This document shows, piece after piece, positions 32,745 through 44,231 of a DNA stretch of 64,000 nucleotides. Made by a program: the position numbers and the translations under genes. Every line of letters starts with the position of its first letter. Within the stretch, counting starts at the first letter, position 1. The stretch spans positions 19,061,639 through 19,125,638 of the forward strand of contig NC_083653.1 of assembly GCF_963576545.1 (NCBI RefSeq), written 5' to 3'. The notes under the pieces were generated by a model. The model saw nothing but the letters and a program-made list of their open reading frames with translations. It searched no databases and had not been told where the DNA came from. The stretch is from Limanda limanda (lineage: Eukaryota; Chordata; Actinopteri; Pleuronectiformes; Pleuronectidae).

Positions 32745-34659
32745 GTACGTTTTTTTTTAAATAATTCTGGTATTTGCTTCTTTTAGACGTTTTGTGTGGA
32801 GGCTTGTGACGTTAGCATGTTGTGGCGTGTGTGTGTTGGGGTGGGGGGCTAGTATGTAGTGGTTGGGGATAGAGATGAGACTTTACAGGAGTTTTCATGT
32901 TGGACTATTAATAACATTATTGAACAATTCATCGAGGAGAGCAGACTAACCTGCTGTGCGAACACCGTGCAAATATCCTTGTATGCATGACAGTAGTACA
33001 AACATGAATAACATTGCTGCTTTTGGTGTTTAGAAAAGCACATCTGTTCACGGTGCTAGGCTACATCGCGTAGCATACCAGAGGGACCCAGCCAAGATGC
33101 ACACATATGGCACGCAGCTTTCTATGAAAACACTGCGACCTCACTACAAAAGTACAGGTTTGTTTACCCTCAGTTACTTCGTCATGTCATTGATTGTGTC
33201 TCCTTGTTAAAGTTGTAACAGCATCTCATTTGTTATGACTCCACGGATACTGAATGTCTGTTTTATCACAGGCACACAGAAAACTGTGCCCTGCAGTGAT
33301 GTCGGTGTTGGGACCTCAGCTGTAAGAGACCTCGCTTGGAGGAGGGAGAGGACAACCCAAGTTGTTCAAGTATGGACTTCGGATATCCACAGGATGCTAC
33401 CTATGATCCTGATGACTCTGTCACAGTCTTGACTGAGTCAGCAGATATGACGTGAGTGACTTAATATTTAATCTAAACATTTTAATAATCAGATGGATTA
33501 CCATCCACACTTATTTTAGCTGTTGCAGCCTTTTGGTGAAATCTTTGTCTTTCTAATAGAATGGAATCTTCCAACCCTGTTCATAAGACACCCACATATA
33601 TTGTCTATGAAAACTGCCTCCTAGAGCTGTTTGAGGTGTGTCCTGTGTGTCGGCGGGGGACAGATATGCAAACAAGAAGGGTTGGGACATTCCTCTCTGT
33701 AGAACAAAAGTGCCCACACTGGGAGTTCAATCTTTATTCATACTGGAGAAGGTTATTGTTAATTGACTTTACCTTAATTCACAACATAATTCACTTGGAG
33801 TAATTCATTGAACATAGAATATTATCATCTGAATTTGTGGAACAACAAATCATACAATGCCATGTGAAATGACATATAAAGTAAAATAATAACTAATTAC
33901 CTCTATTTTTGAAGGACATTGTGCCAAGTTACACGGTGATGGACCTAAGGACCAACACTATTATTGATCTGCAGCTGGTTCAGGTGAGTAACATAAACTC
34001 CAATTTGTAAACTAAACAAAGTTATTGAAAATGTGTCACATTTCCAAGGCAAATTTCAGATGGAAAAGCAGTATGTCTTGATTCAAGAGTATGCAGGGAA
34101 CTCATTACGACTGGTGATGATAATCTGTTTATTCAGAACTGCCAACTTGAGAGTCTCGGTAGGTTAGGTCATGCAGCTGAAAGTGCATAGCAATATTGCT
34201 TCAACAAGATGTTGTTGAAAAACACAGCACTAGCTTACAGATCCTATAACTACTTACAGGGCTGGAGAATTAGCGCATCTAAACAATGACATAAAAGATT
34301 ATCCACAGGAGTCTGTCTGTAGGGTCAGAAATGAGTCATTAGATGTGTAATCAGCCTAAGCCTTCCCCAGACAGAGGCAGAGTCATTGGCTGAGAACTGA
34401 TGTTTGTTCATTATCAAAGTCGTGGAGCACATCAATAATTAGCATAAACTGGTGATTTCCTTATTCTAAAACCAGAGCAGAAAGTTCAACTAATTGGCAA
34501 TTTTGTAATTAATTCACTCATTCACACAATACATTGAAGGCATGCCCTGTTTGGAACATTATTTAGACCTTATATGGGGGTTAATTTTGTTTTTTAAATA
34601 TATAATATAATATAAATTTTAATACTTAATTTCTGAGTTGTATAATGTGTTCTGTTTAT

Positions 34660-34792
34660 TTATTGTGTCTGTTTTGTTATGGTTTGTTTATTTATTGTTC
34701 ATCTGTATTATGTACCCTCAATCAAGGCATTGCTGCAAAAGAGCCGTGTGCTCAGTCAATTCTCCCTGAATAAATAATGATGATGATGATAG
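34660..34792 (+). mobile_element. LINE 3' end
   Basis: The stretch 'gcattgctgcaaaagagccg ... tctccctgaataaataatga' followed by (atg)n is the usual tail of a teleost non-LTR retrotransposon. It interrupts the transposase remnant. Confidence 0.5.
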
Positions 34793-35333
34793 TGTGTCTG
34801 TGCATGACACCAGCCTTCTGCAGATTAGAGAAGGTGTTGACTAACAAGAGGGTTCTGAAAGATGTGGGGAAGCTGAGCCCTCACTACCAGACCTCGTCGT
34901 TGGAGTCTTTCAATAGCGTCATTCTGCGTTTTGCACCCAAAAACGTTGTCTTTCCTTTTCTTGGAATGTTATGCAGGTATTGACAATACACCACTGTTCA
35001 CACATATACACACACTTTAACGTGTGGTCAGATACACATATAATGTCCTTTGAGCATAAACACATACATTCTTCTTCTGCTTCTCAACTTCAGATACGCA
35101 CACACATATCTCCAGCTGGTTGCAAGACTGAATATTCTCATGCTCCGTATCAAGAGAGAGGCTTCCTCTCATAGTGCATTCGTGAATCCCTCCATTGTGT
35201 TAAGTTCTGATATGGCCTCTCTCCTGTGAAATTATCAGTCTTGGAATGCTTTGAGGCTGGAACACTGTGACCTCTGGTTGCACTTCATTTTACCTCACAT
35301 ATACTGAGCACACACACTCAGGTAACATGCTTG

Positions 35334-35640
35334 TGACCTCTGGTGGCCACAACAGTGACGTGCATGTACAACGTCGTCATCATCACGCGACGCCAGGAGG
35401 ACGACCCAACGAGATCCGACCAATCCAAGAAGAACCTCTGTCATGCCCAGAATAAGTTATACGCGCACTTTGTCTCTGCGCCTTTTTTCGTTTCCTGTGC
35501 AGCTTAACTGTGTAGAACTGAAGGCCCATGCATGATACAATTGCTGGACACTGCATTTTCCTGACCTGTGACCTTTGAATAAACCTGCTTAATTTTAACT
35601 TGAGAGCGAGGCGTCCTGCCTTTGATTTCCACCCGCAACA
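35334..35640 (+). mobile_element. Possible LTR fragment
   Basis: From TGTGACCTCTGG to CCACCCGCAACA. It has AATAAA at about 35578 and the U5-like end 'gcctttgatttccacccgc'. A partial duplicate of the first 14 bases lies at 35267. No target duplication found. Confidence 0.35.
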
Positions 35641-37340
35641 CAGGTAACAGTACAATAATTTTTTCAAAGAAATGTATACCTATTATTTATTATACAAACT
35701 ATTATACACGCATACACACATGCTGTTATTAATATTATTTTCTCCCCAAAGACTCTACCTGGCAGCCCTGCAAAATGCTGGGCGTCGCCAAGCAACATAA
35801 TAAAGAATAAAAGGTGACACACAAATATAAAGTGTTCCTTTGTATGGCTACTGATGGCACAAAGTGTATTTTTATAATCAATGTTTTTATTATACTTGGT
35901 ATTTTTTGTATTTATTACCTCTGTCCCAGCCAGTACATTTAATAACTGTGTTTGAAAAGCTCTGTGGCATTCTTTCTAGCAATCTTTCTGACAATAAAAG
36001 TGTATAGTAACAGTTGTGTGTGTTTAGTGTTTGATATGTAACATGTAAACAATTGACACGTGTAAGATGAGCAGTTAGCAAAGTAATACAGAGGGAAGAG
36101 TAATTTATTGTATTTTATTCCTCAGTCATATTTGTATTGCAGAAATGACTGATATCTCATGCATAAAAAAAACCCAACTTACTGCTCTTTTCCTCTTAGA
36201 CGTAAATGCCCATAATCTGCCCTATAGATGTTGAATGCATTCTCACTGCATGAAAAGAAGCGTTTGTGTCAATCTGTGTCGCAGAGAAGTGTTGGCACAT
36301 CCTTCGGTTAACGACTTTCACACGTATCTGCAGGCAGCAAAGGAAACGCTCAGGGTTCCTGCAGTTGTCAAGCCTGTGAGCTGTTGAGATTTGACCCCCC
36401 CTGCTCCAACTCCTAGAGGACGCTTTCATATGCAAATGACAATGCTCTGAGCTTCACAAATGCAAATCAGTTTCCCTGAGAGCAGATAACACCAATGTGT
36501 AAGAGGCACCAACAAACTATCTGGCTGAGTAAACCAGGCTTAAAATAAATATTAAACCTGAAATTTTAAATTGTTCTTAAGTAAGTAAGTGTGCTATAAT
36601 GAATTATATTGTATACCACGAACAAAGGTCAATGCAGTCAAAAGAAATGAAACAATGCACTTTATTTCAAATTTTTATTGTCATCCAAAACAATCCTAAA
36701 TCTCAACAACTGTATAGAGTGGCATGATTACAGTCACTTTTTCAATTGTGCTGGTTAAATGCACAGAGGAAGTGTAAACCACACCTCTACCAGCAAATAA
36801 ATGATGCTGGGTATGATCATCTGTGTCCTGTAAGCTCCAAACTTCTACTGGCTTTCCATAAAAATATCTGTCCTCCCAAAATACTGGCATCAAATTCACA
36901 TGTCAATGGCAAACTAAGCTGTTCCATGAATTATAAATGGTACCTTTTCACCACTACTTTCAAAATTGCTATGAAACATTCATTGATTTAATGATTTATT
37001 TTTTCAGTGTAATATTTAATCCCCCATGGACTGCACAGTGACAAAACACAGCAGCCGGCTGTTTGGATACAACATACATCTCCACTCAGTTTGATTATTA
37101 TTTTAAATATAAAGGAGACACAATATAGAGCTTAAATTCCTTCATAATTTGAACTTCAATTGTCTAATTGTTGTTATTAAACTTTCTCAGTATTCCATTA
37201 AAACAGTCAACACTTTTATCCAAAGCGACTTACAATAAGTGCATTCAACTATAAGGTTACGAACACAGAACAGCATGAGTGAATCATGTGTGTAAATTTA
37301 CTAAACACCACAAAAAATAAACCTGGCCTCAGTCAAATAC

Positions 37341-37688
37341 TTATCCCATGAAGTAACCGCTGCTCACGTCACCCGCTCGCGTCATCAGCTGATGGACTCG
37401 TCCAATCAGAGCCTCGTAAACGCCTTGCAGCAGCGTCGAGTGTCCCGCAGACAGGAAGCGGGTCGTGTTTAGCTTGTCCCGTACGAGTGACTCTGTCTTC
37501 GGGGTAAATAACTTGCTGAAGTCGACACGACGCTGTTCCCTGGAGGAGAAGATGAGTGCGTGTGGAGGCAGAGCCGCGGGCCCGGTGTGGACGAGTCGAG
37601 GCGGAGAAGACGGAAGCACAGTCCCTGAGTTACGGTGAGCTAGAGACGCCATGCTAACCACTAAGCTAACTGGTACATCTGAAAGCAT
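37341..37688 (-). CDS. Intact small ORF inside the Kolobok-like element, function unknown
   Basis: The ORF has 115 codons from ATG 37686-37688, or 103 from a better-placed ATG (agcATGG) at 37650-37652, to a TAA at 37341. It encodes SPPRLVHTGPAALPPHALIF, FSKLFTPKTESLVRDKLN and ends SSGYFMG. No signal peptide or membrane segment is visible. I do not recognise the family. The region is GC-rich compared with the surroundings, as for a CpG promoter, and an AATAAA on this strand is at about 36661-36666. The next plus-strand gene may share the promoter. It could be a captured host gene or a second transposon gene. Confidence 0.5.
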   Translation of the reverse strand: MLSDVPVSLVVSMASLAHRNSGTVLPSSPPRLVHTGPAALPPHALIFSSREQRRVDFSKLFTPKTESLVRDKLNTTRFLSAGHSTLLQGVYEALIGRVHQLMTRAGDVSSGYFMG

Positions 37689-38101
37689 GTCCGCCACTCT
37701 TTGGGATAGCGAGAAAGTTGCTAAAATACGAATACAGCATCGAGTGCTGGAGCAGATCTAGTGCATGTGTAAATATGTATGAATTACTTAGATGTAACAG
37801 TTTGTTCTCGTTAAGTTTTTTCATCAACGTGACTTTTTTCTGTATGTTTTCACAGCCTCAGCCCCCCCCCCCACACACACAAACAAACAAAGAGGCGTTA
37901 GGCTGAGACGCTGAAAGTCCGGATTTAAAGTGCAGAAAATTAAGCCATTGAATGTAAGTAACTGTTTATGAATTGTTTTGGTGTTTTTTTGCTGTGGATC
38001 TTCCAACGGTGATGCAGCGCGGCTATTTCCGTTTATTAATAATAAAGTCATGTTACATGTGTTGTTTTCCAGCTGCCTGTCCATGACGTACAAAGACACA
38101 C

Positions 38102-38459
38102 TATGAGCCAGTATGATCCGACCAGACCTTACATCAGCATTGAGGAGTTGTCGGAGAAGAAAGAGGGTAAGGTTATATTCATTAAATAATTTTCCAGTTA
38201 CATGTAAAGGTGTATGTTGTCATTGAACTGTGCTAATTTTACTGAATGTGTTTACAGCTGATTGAAGCGGGACAGATGACATGGATCCATCCTTCCACAG
38301 CCAGGAGTGCACCGACCTGTGTCCCACACTTCATATAAGACTGGAAGCTACACTGGATCTCACAGCTACACACCACAGACGTCTACACACTGGAGAAGAG
38401 TCCCACAAAGAAGTCATGACCCAGAGGCTGCAGAGAAACATTTCAAGCCTCACCTGAGA
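38102..38459 (+). CDS. Possible two-exon gene divergent from the 37.3-kb ORF
   Basis: A first exon begins at ATG 38103 and reads SQYDPTRPYISIEELSEKKE up to a donor near 38167 (GAGG|gtaagg). After acceptor tgtttacag near 38260 the in-frame reading soon meets a TGA. A different frame stays open from about 38275 to a TGA at 38457 (DMDPSFHSQECTDLCPTLH). An AATAAA lies at about 38487. Either the gene is broken or I have the wrong splice; upstream noncoding exons probably begin near 37.7 kb. Confidence 0.35.
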
Positions 38460-39374
38460 TTTTGTACAATATTTTTGCTGTATGTAAATAAAGCTTTCAC
38501 TCCACATATACCTTGTTCACATTTGTTCCCTGTACAATATGTTCACCTATAGCATCAAGCATCACATGAATGTTTAGTTTTAATTAACTGCAGTGCTTTT
38601 GGTAAAGGCTTACTTATAAATAATAATAAATATTAATATATACATTTTTATTATAAATATTGTGTGGGAGGGGCTTACCCCACGTGCGGAATGCTGTGAC
38701 CCCACGTGTGCACTGCAATGACCCATAAGGTGACCAATAGCAACACTTCTACCAGCCAATCACGAGTGACATTAGTTTCAAGGGTCTGTGGTTTCCTCCA
38801 ATGGTGAGTAGAGAGAGGTTCTAGTCAGCGGCTGGACTCCGATTCATATGCTAATTAGATCACACGTCGCGATCGGTCCGCGCAGCGGCGCGAGCCCCCC
38901 CGCGGCTCTCTCCTTTGTTCTCCAAATCCCCCTTAAGGTCCGCAAACGCCGATAGACCCACCTTGTCTTCACTGGCGAACGCCGAGGTAACATCATGGAA
39001 ACAGTTGGTTACAGCAGGGGATTAGGCCTGTCCGTAGAGGTTCACTGTGACAATAATACTGCTTTTCGTCTAGTGTCTGTAGTGAGAACACATTCAAACA
39101 CAGGCTAATTAATGGAGGTAAAAAACGTTATGTCCTACACCTCCATGAGAGGGGGGAGGAGTGAAAGGGGCGGGGTAAAGTGGGGGCGGGACGAGAGGGG
39201 GGCGGGGCCCTCAAAACAGGTCAATCTGAGGAGGGCTGTTTTAGACAGGGTAAAAAGGGTGCTGTTTTAAATGATCCTTGAGGTATTTTGACCAAAATAT
39301 GTTACAGACATTTCATTAAGACCCCAAGGAACCATATCAACTGTGGTAAAATGGGCATAATATGTCTCCTTTAA

Positions 39375-40316
39375 AACAATATGAAAGCAGCTGTAGGTCA
39401 AACTGAAACTCTATTACTATTCAGGGCTTTGGGTAGTTTGAGTTCAGCTCTTTGCTGCGGTTCAAATCATTCCATTGATTCAAACATTACTTCAGAAATA
39501 GTTGTCATGCAACTTCCTTTGTGTAAATGTAAATGTAGATTAGACATGGTGTTCAGAGATTAGTCCCTAATTGATCTATTGACAGTTCCTTATTTTGTTA
39601 GAGTAAAGGTTATAGTACAGCATACCCGTGAGAGGCAGGGAAATTCCCAGGTTATAAGGAAGAGTCTGTAATATTCAGCATAACATGTAGCCATGGTTGA
39701 ATCCACATCCTGTCTCATTCCACTCAACATACAAATTGAAAACACAGATTAAATTTCACCAAAAAAAGTTTCCCTGCAGATGACGGACGCACATTGTTCA
39801 CACATTTTTCTCTTTCTCAGTTACCATATGTGCTGTCATGTCTTCTTCCTGGTTTGATCAAAAAAGGAAGCAGTTGGTGGAGCCTGTTTAAATGCACCAA
39901 GAGCTGCATCAGCAAGATGGACCTGCTTCACTTTGGCTGGGTGTCTGATGTCAGATGAAACAGATTATGATACTACATGGCTGTTTTTAGCCAAAACAAC
40001 CAGCTCAAACAAACCCTCATCTTCTCATGCTTGGCTTGCAAAGACAGCAATTGCTGCCTCATATCAAAGTTTTCAGTGATCTCACATGCAAACATGTCTA
40101 TTTGGACAGTGTTTGTTGTGAATTAGGTGTCAGCTTCTCAGCCATCATCTCAGTCACCACCAACTTTGCTTGTTTGTTTGTTTTTACCCAGAACCAGTTA
40201 AGTGTCATGAATCGTTTAATTGTATTTTTTGGACCACCAGTTGTATTAAGTTTGTTCATGTGCTTTATACCGCCAGGCTGGAGTTTCCCTACCTCTGATT
40301 TAAAGATATCTATCGG
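39375..40316. other. No gene seen
   Basis: Intron sequence of the receptor gene if that gene extends to 54.8 kb. Nothing recognisable. Confidence 0.4.
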
Positions 40317-41354
40317 CAGTGGTGGAATGTAACGAAGTATTTTTACTTCGTTACTGTACTTAAGTAAATTTTTACGTATCTGTACTTTACTTAAGTAAAA
40401 ATAATAGTGCATACTTTTTACTTTTACTCCGTTACATTTTGCAGCAATTATCTCTACTTTTACTCCGCTACATTTCTACAATATGTGTCGTTACTCGTTA
40501 CATTTTTTTCGCCAAAATGTTGCTGTGACGGAGCGGCTCCGCCAGCGCTCCACACACGCACACACAGTCACACACGCAGCCACACACACGCCAACAAACA
40601 TTTCCACTCTTCCTGTTAAAGTTCGTAGTTGATCACTATCTAACCATCAGCTACTCTGTTTAGCGCTGGGCCGACGGAGGGTGCCCACTCGTCAGCTCCA
40701 GATCTGGGTGACACACACACACACACACACACGCATCTGGGTGACACACACACACACACATATGCACACACACACACAGTAACACACAGTGGCCGGTAAG
40801 CAGCGGTCCGGACCACTCCGTGAAGAAGGAGGAGGAGACGTTTCTTTAGTTTTAACGCCGCCACTTTATTTATTGACTGTCCACCGGAGCAACACTGTCA
40901 TCACCTCTAGGTGGTCGTTCACTTCTCGTATTCACACACTTCTTGCGCAAGTTACCCAGGTGCACTACGTCACTCTCTGGGCCCGTTCCTTAAAGGGGCA
41001 GGCCATACCTGCAACAGCGCGTTTGGCAGGAGCACTACAACCTTGCCTGTTTTGCTGAAAAAACATTCTACTGCTTATAATTATTACTAGTAGTGACATC
41101 TGTAGAGGCATGAGTATTACCAGTTGCTATATCTGCATTCTTTATCAAAATGGCACAGCCTAGACATTGAGAGACAACCCATTGCGTGAGTACTTTTACT
41201 TTTAATACATAAAGTAAATTTAAAAGCAAGTACTTTTTACTTTTACTTAAGTAGGATTGTTGATGTAGTACTTTTACTTTTACTTAAGTATATATTTTCC
41301 TGTGTACTTGTACTTTTACTTAAGTACTAAACTTCAGTACTTCCTCCACCACTG
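40317..41354. mobile_element. hAT-like non-autonomous element, 1038 bp
   Basis: Ends CAGTGGTGGAA and TTCCTCCACCACTG with long 'tacttaagtaaaagtac' subterminal repeats. Flanks tctatcgg (40309-40316) and tctaccgt (41355-41362) are an 8-bp duplication with two mismatches. The centre holds (CA)n tracts at about 40712-40780 and a GC-rich segment (40790-41050) of unknown origin. Confidence 0.8.
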
Positions 41355-41470
41355 TCTACCGTAGGAGTATTCAGAATTTAGTTTTTATTAGTGTTAAATC
41401 ACATAAAATCATTTAAAATATTGTGTTTCTATGACCTTGGAATGAGTTTATATCTACATCAAGAGCGTAT

Positions 41471-41955
41471 TGTGGTGGGAATTTTAACATTTGGGCATTG
41501 ATTGATGGAAGGAACTACTTTGATGTATAGAAATATGAGCAAATGGATTCTCTTAGTTATCAGGGTGTTTCTCAAAGTAACTGATGTTATATGACTTCCT
41601 CACTTACAGGGTCACCTAACAAAGAGGTCACAGGAAAGGGGATGTGAGGGGGTTGTAAAATGTTGATAAGAGATGCTTGTAAACAGATGTTCACTCAAGG
41701 AGCCTGAGACCGAGGAGAAGACAGGATACTGATCACCTATTTCTTAAGATCAAAGTGGTTAATTGATAACATGTGTTCCTCTCACAGGAGGAGCTTGTGA
41801 AGGTTTAAAACTGCTGTGTCTTCTGTATGTCATTGCTCATTGTATGAAATCTTTGCCGTGATTTGTACTGTGATGCCCATCTGCAGATGTAGAATTAAAA
41901 CTCCAGAAAGAACACTTGCTGACTTGTGCTTGATTATTGGTAAAATTCCACGACA
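41471..41955 (+). repeat. 5' LTR of the provirus, 485 bp
   Basis: Runs from TGTGGTGGGAATTT to CCACGACA. TATA-like ggtttaaaac at about 41802; AATTAAA poly(A)-type signal at about 41893. By eye I find no difference from the 3' LTR. Confidence 0.95.
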
Positions 41956-41958
41956 ATC

Positions 41959-41976
41959 TGGCGTTGTCGGCAGGAT
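41959..41976 (+). promoter_or_regulatory. Primer binding site, tRNA-Ser type
   Basis: TGGCGTTGTCGGCAGGAT lies 3 bases after the LTR. It fits the 3' end of a vertebrate tRNA-Ser at 17 of 18 positions, as I recall that tRNA. Confidence 0.6.
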
Positions 41977-42117
41977 AACTTGTGTGAGAGGACGTTCTGG
42001 ATCTCAAAGCTGAAGGTAAATAGTGCACAAAAGAGTCTAGAAGACTCTTACCTCAACCTCCCTAAACAGTTTGGAGACGTGAGGACTGGAAGCTGAAGAG
42101 AAGGGGTGCCCTCTCAC

Positions 42118-43397
42118 CAGGGGTGGACTGGCCATCTGGCATACCGGGCATAATCCCGGTGGGCCGTTGCCCCAATGTGGGCCGGTCTGGTCCGCTATGT
42201 TGTTGTTTTGTGTTTTTTCTCTTCTTCCTCTCTAAATTCCCTCCAATTGGGCCGGCCAATTGGCTACAGAGGGCTAGCAGTGTGTTGCCAGCATCGACAC
42301 ATATTATTGGTCTATTGTTTGTCATTGTCAATCAATCATGGGCTGACAGGCTCAGAGAGCCCTGACAGTGCTGTCAATCACAACACAAACCAGGGGGGGG
42401 CGGGACCTCATGGCATTGGCGGTGGGAGTCGCGGGACGGGCTGCTGCTGAAACAGAAACTTAAAATGGATAATAAGAGTAAAAAACGCATCGGGGAAAAA
42501 AAGCAGAAGTCTCTGGAGGTGGAGGCTGCTAAATGTGCCAAACTGACGGACCTATGTGGTGCCGGGTTCACCAGCCCAGCAGCAGCAGGTGCGCCTGGAG
42601 ACGAGCGAGGAGGACTCGACAATGATGAGCGAGTGGAGGCAGACATGTGAGCGCGCATTTTCAATTTTCAATACATTCTCCAAACTGGCTCGTTACTTGA
42701 GCAGCGGAGGTTGGCGTCGCACGCCTCTACCGACGGCGCACCTCTCTCTCTCTCTCTCACTCGCTGCCCCCTCCCTCCTGAGATGTGCAGGTCCCGGTGG
42801 CGTGTTTGCCGTCGGGGGGGGGGCAGCGCGAGAGGTTGGTCTATCCCTCCGCAGGTTCACCTTCAGAAATCTTGTTACGACTTTTACTTCCTCTAGAATA
42901 GGATAAGAGATAGTGTCTTATTTTGTGTGCCTATAGTATAGTGGTTATACTGTGGTTTATTAATGTTCTTGGGCAGACACAAGAGGCACTTGTTTAAAGT
43001 TAAATAGAAGTTCAGATGCACTGGTCCATTACTATTTGAACCTCAGCATCTAGGGTTCAAAATTGGTAAAATTATACATTATATGCATATTGTTGTTGTA
43101 ATTTTTCAGTCAGTTGAGATAAATCTTGAGGAGAAACATTTTGGGTTGTTTTGTGTCTGTATAGACCTACTATAAAAAGCAATTTGCATTTTTAATTTTA
43201 GTTCTTGTACTTTTGATACTTAAGTACATTTCAACACCAGATACTTTTGATACTTAAGTACTTTTAATATGAGCTACTTTAAATTGACGTAACTTATGTC
43301 TTCTAAATGTCTTAATGGCAGATATGCTCGGCTAATTATGTGGGCCGGTCTGAGCCAAAAAATGCCCGGGCCGTTTTGTTCTCCCAGTCCAGCCCTG
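42118..43397. mobile_element. hAT element inserted in the provirus leader, 1280 bp
   Basis: Ends CAGGGGTGGACTGG and CCCAGTCCAGCCCTG. Perfect 8-bp duplication cctctcac at 42110-42117 and 43398-43405. Inside at 42465-42560 an ORF start (KKQKSLEVEAAKCAKLTDL) resembles the N-terminal part of hAT transposases. An 18S rRNA fragment lies at 42847-42898. Confidence 0.9.
42847..42898 (-). rRNA. Fragment of the 3' end of 18S rRNA inside the hAT element
   Basis: The stretch contains 'cttgttacgacttttacttc' and 'ccgcaggttcacct', the reverse complement of the universally conserved 3' end of 18S rRNA, with about five mismatches in 52 bases. The sequence beyond it on the minus strand (42720-42846) is G/C-rich and repetitive, like an internal transcribed spacer (inference). 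It is a captured fragment, not a working rRNA gene. Confidence 0.8.
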
Positions 43398-43454
43398 CCT
43401 CTCACTGAAGTGATCTATGCGGACCGAGCACGACAAGCAAACAGTTTCTTTCTG

Positions 43455-43460
43455 GTGAGT
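43455..43460 (+). promoter_or_regulatory. Possible retroviral splice donor
   Basis: TTTCTG|gtgagt in the leader before gag is a good donor and may serve the env message. Confidence 0.4.
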
Positions 43461-43614
43461 AAAATTCTAATTTCGAAAAATAAACTGGGTTTATTAAGGT
43501 TAAGGGATTCACTCATTTTGTAAAAAGTGAGGAGCAGACGTGCTTGCATAGCAAGGTTTTGGAAACCGGTGTTGAATTCAGAGAAGCTTCAGGGTTTGGA
43601 ACCAATAAAAAAAA

Positions 43615-43684
43615 AGTTAACTGGGTTTAACAGTTTTTTAGTTAACTGGGTTTAACAGTTTTTTAGTTAACTGGGTTTAACAAA
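43615..43684. repeat. Tandem repeat in the retroviral leader
   Basis: Three copies of 'agttaactgggtttaacag' followed by a T run, unit 25 bp. Each unit is itself a small palindrome (gttaac...gtttaac). Confidence 0.8.
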
Positions 43685-44231
43685 GTCAGGGTTTAGAACC
43701 ACTGCAAAAAAAAAGAAAAGAAGTTGAATTGGGATAAACAAAGTATATATAAGATATATGGAGTGTTTATTAATTTAAACACACCTTTAAGATTGAGCTC
43801 TGACGTCGAGTTTCATGATAATTATAACTATTTTCATAAAAAAGTAATAGCATTCTCAAGTATTTAATACCTGGAGGGGTATAACTAGAGAGAAGTGTGT
43901 GTCTAGAGATTTGAATGATATTTCTCTAAAGGTATTAGGATGCACTAAGTGTATTTAGAAATGTTTTAACCAAAATATAAAAAAAACATTTATAAAAAAA
44001 AAAAAGGGGAAAAGAGGTATTCTAAAAAAACCTCCTATTAGGAGAAGTAACTACGTTAGATAGAATTGGGTTTATTAAAACTAAATATAAAAGAAAATAA
44101 TCTCAAATCAAAACTCAAATTTAAAAAATATAGATAAATAAAAAAGATATAGATCAAATAAATTAAATAGGAGTTAGGAACATTTTTATTTTTTCTCCCG
44201 TACCAGTAGAACTTTTGGTCTGCAAAGAAAA

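Larger units (their letters stand above)
33034..35800 (+). pseudogene. Degraded remainder of the Kolobok-like transposase
   Basis: Recognisable exons: 33034-33157 (TYGTQLSMKTLRPHYKSTG), 33272-33451 (CSDVGVGTSAVRDLAW, then in another frame FGYPQDATYDPDDSVTVLTE), 33560-33751 (TYIVYENCLLELFEVCPVC, RRVGTFLSVEQKCPH), 33915-33983 (SYTVMDLRTNTIIDLQLVQ), 34824-34976 (TNKRVLKDVGKLSPHYQTSS, LRFAPKNVVFPFLGMLC), and 35752-35800 (LYLAALQNAGRRQAT then stop). Compared with the family as I remember it, the part between LQLVQ and TNKRVLKD, which holds catalytic residues, is missing. A frameshift lies near 33345, and one Cys of the CPxC..CPHC pair reads Trp. Confidence 0.7.
32130..39370 (+). mobile_element. 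Kolobok-like DNA transposon with THAP domain, 7241 bp
   Basis: The ends AGGGGACATATTATG and CATAATATGTCTCCT match as inverted repeats at 14 of 15 positions. Both are flanked by TTAA (32126-32129 and 39371-39374), the target site of the Kolobok superfamily. Inside are a THAP exon and other exons of a degraded transposase, other repeats, and a small gene pair near 37.7 kb. The terminal 3' region (gaccaaaatatgttacagac...) is familiar from a common teleost element. Confidence 0.82.
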
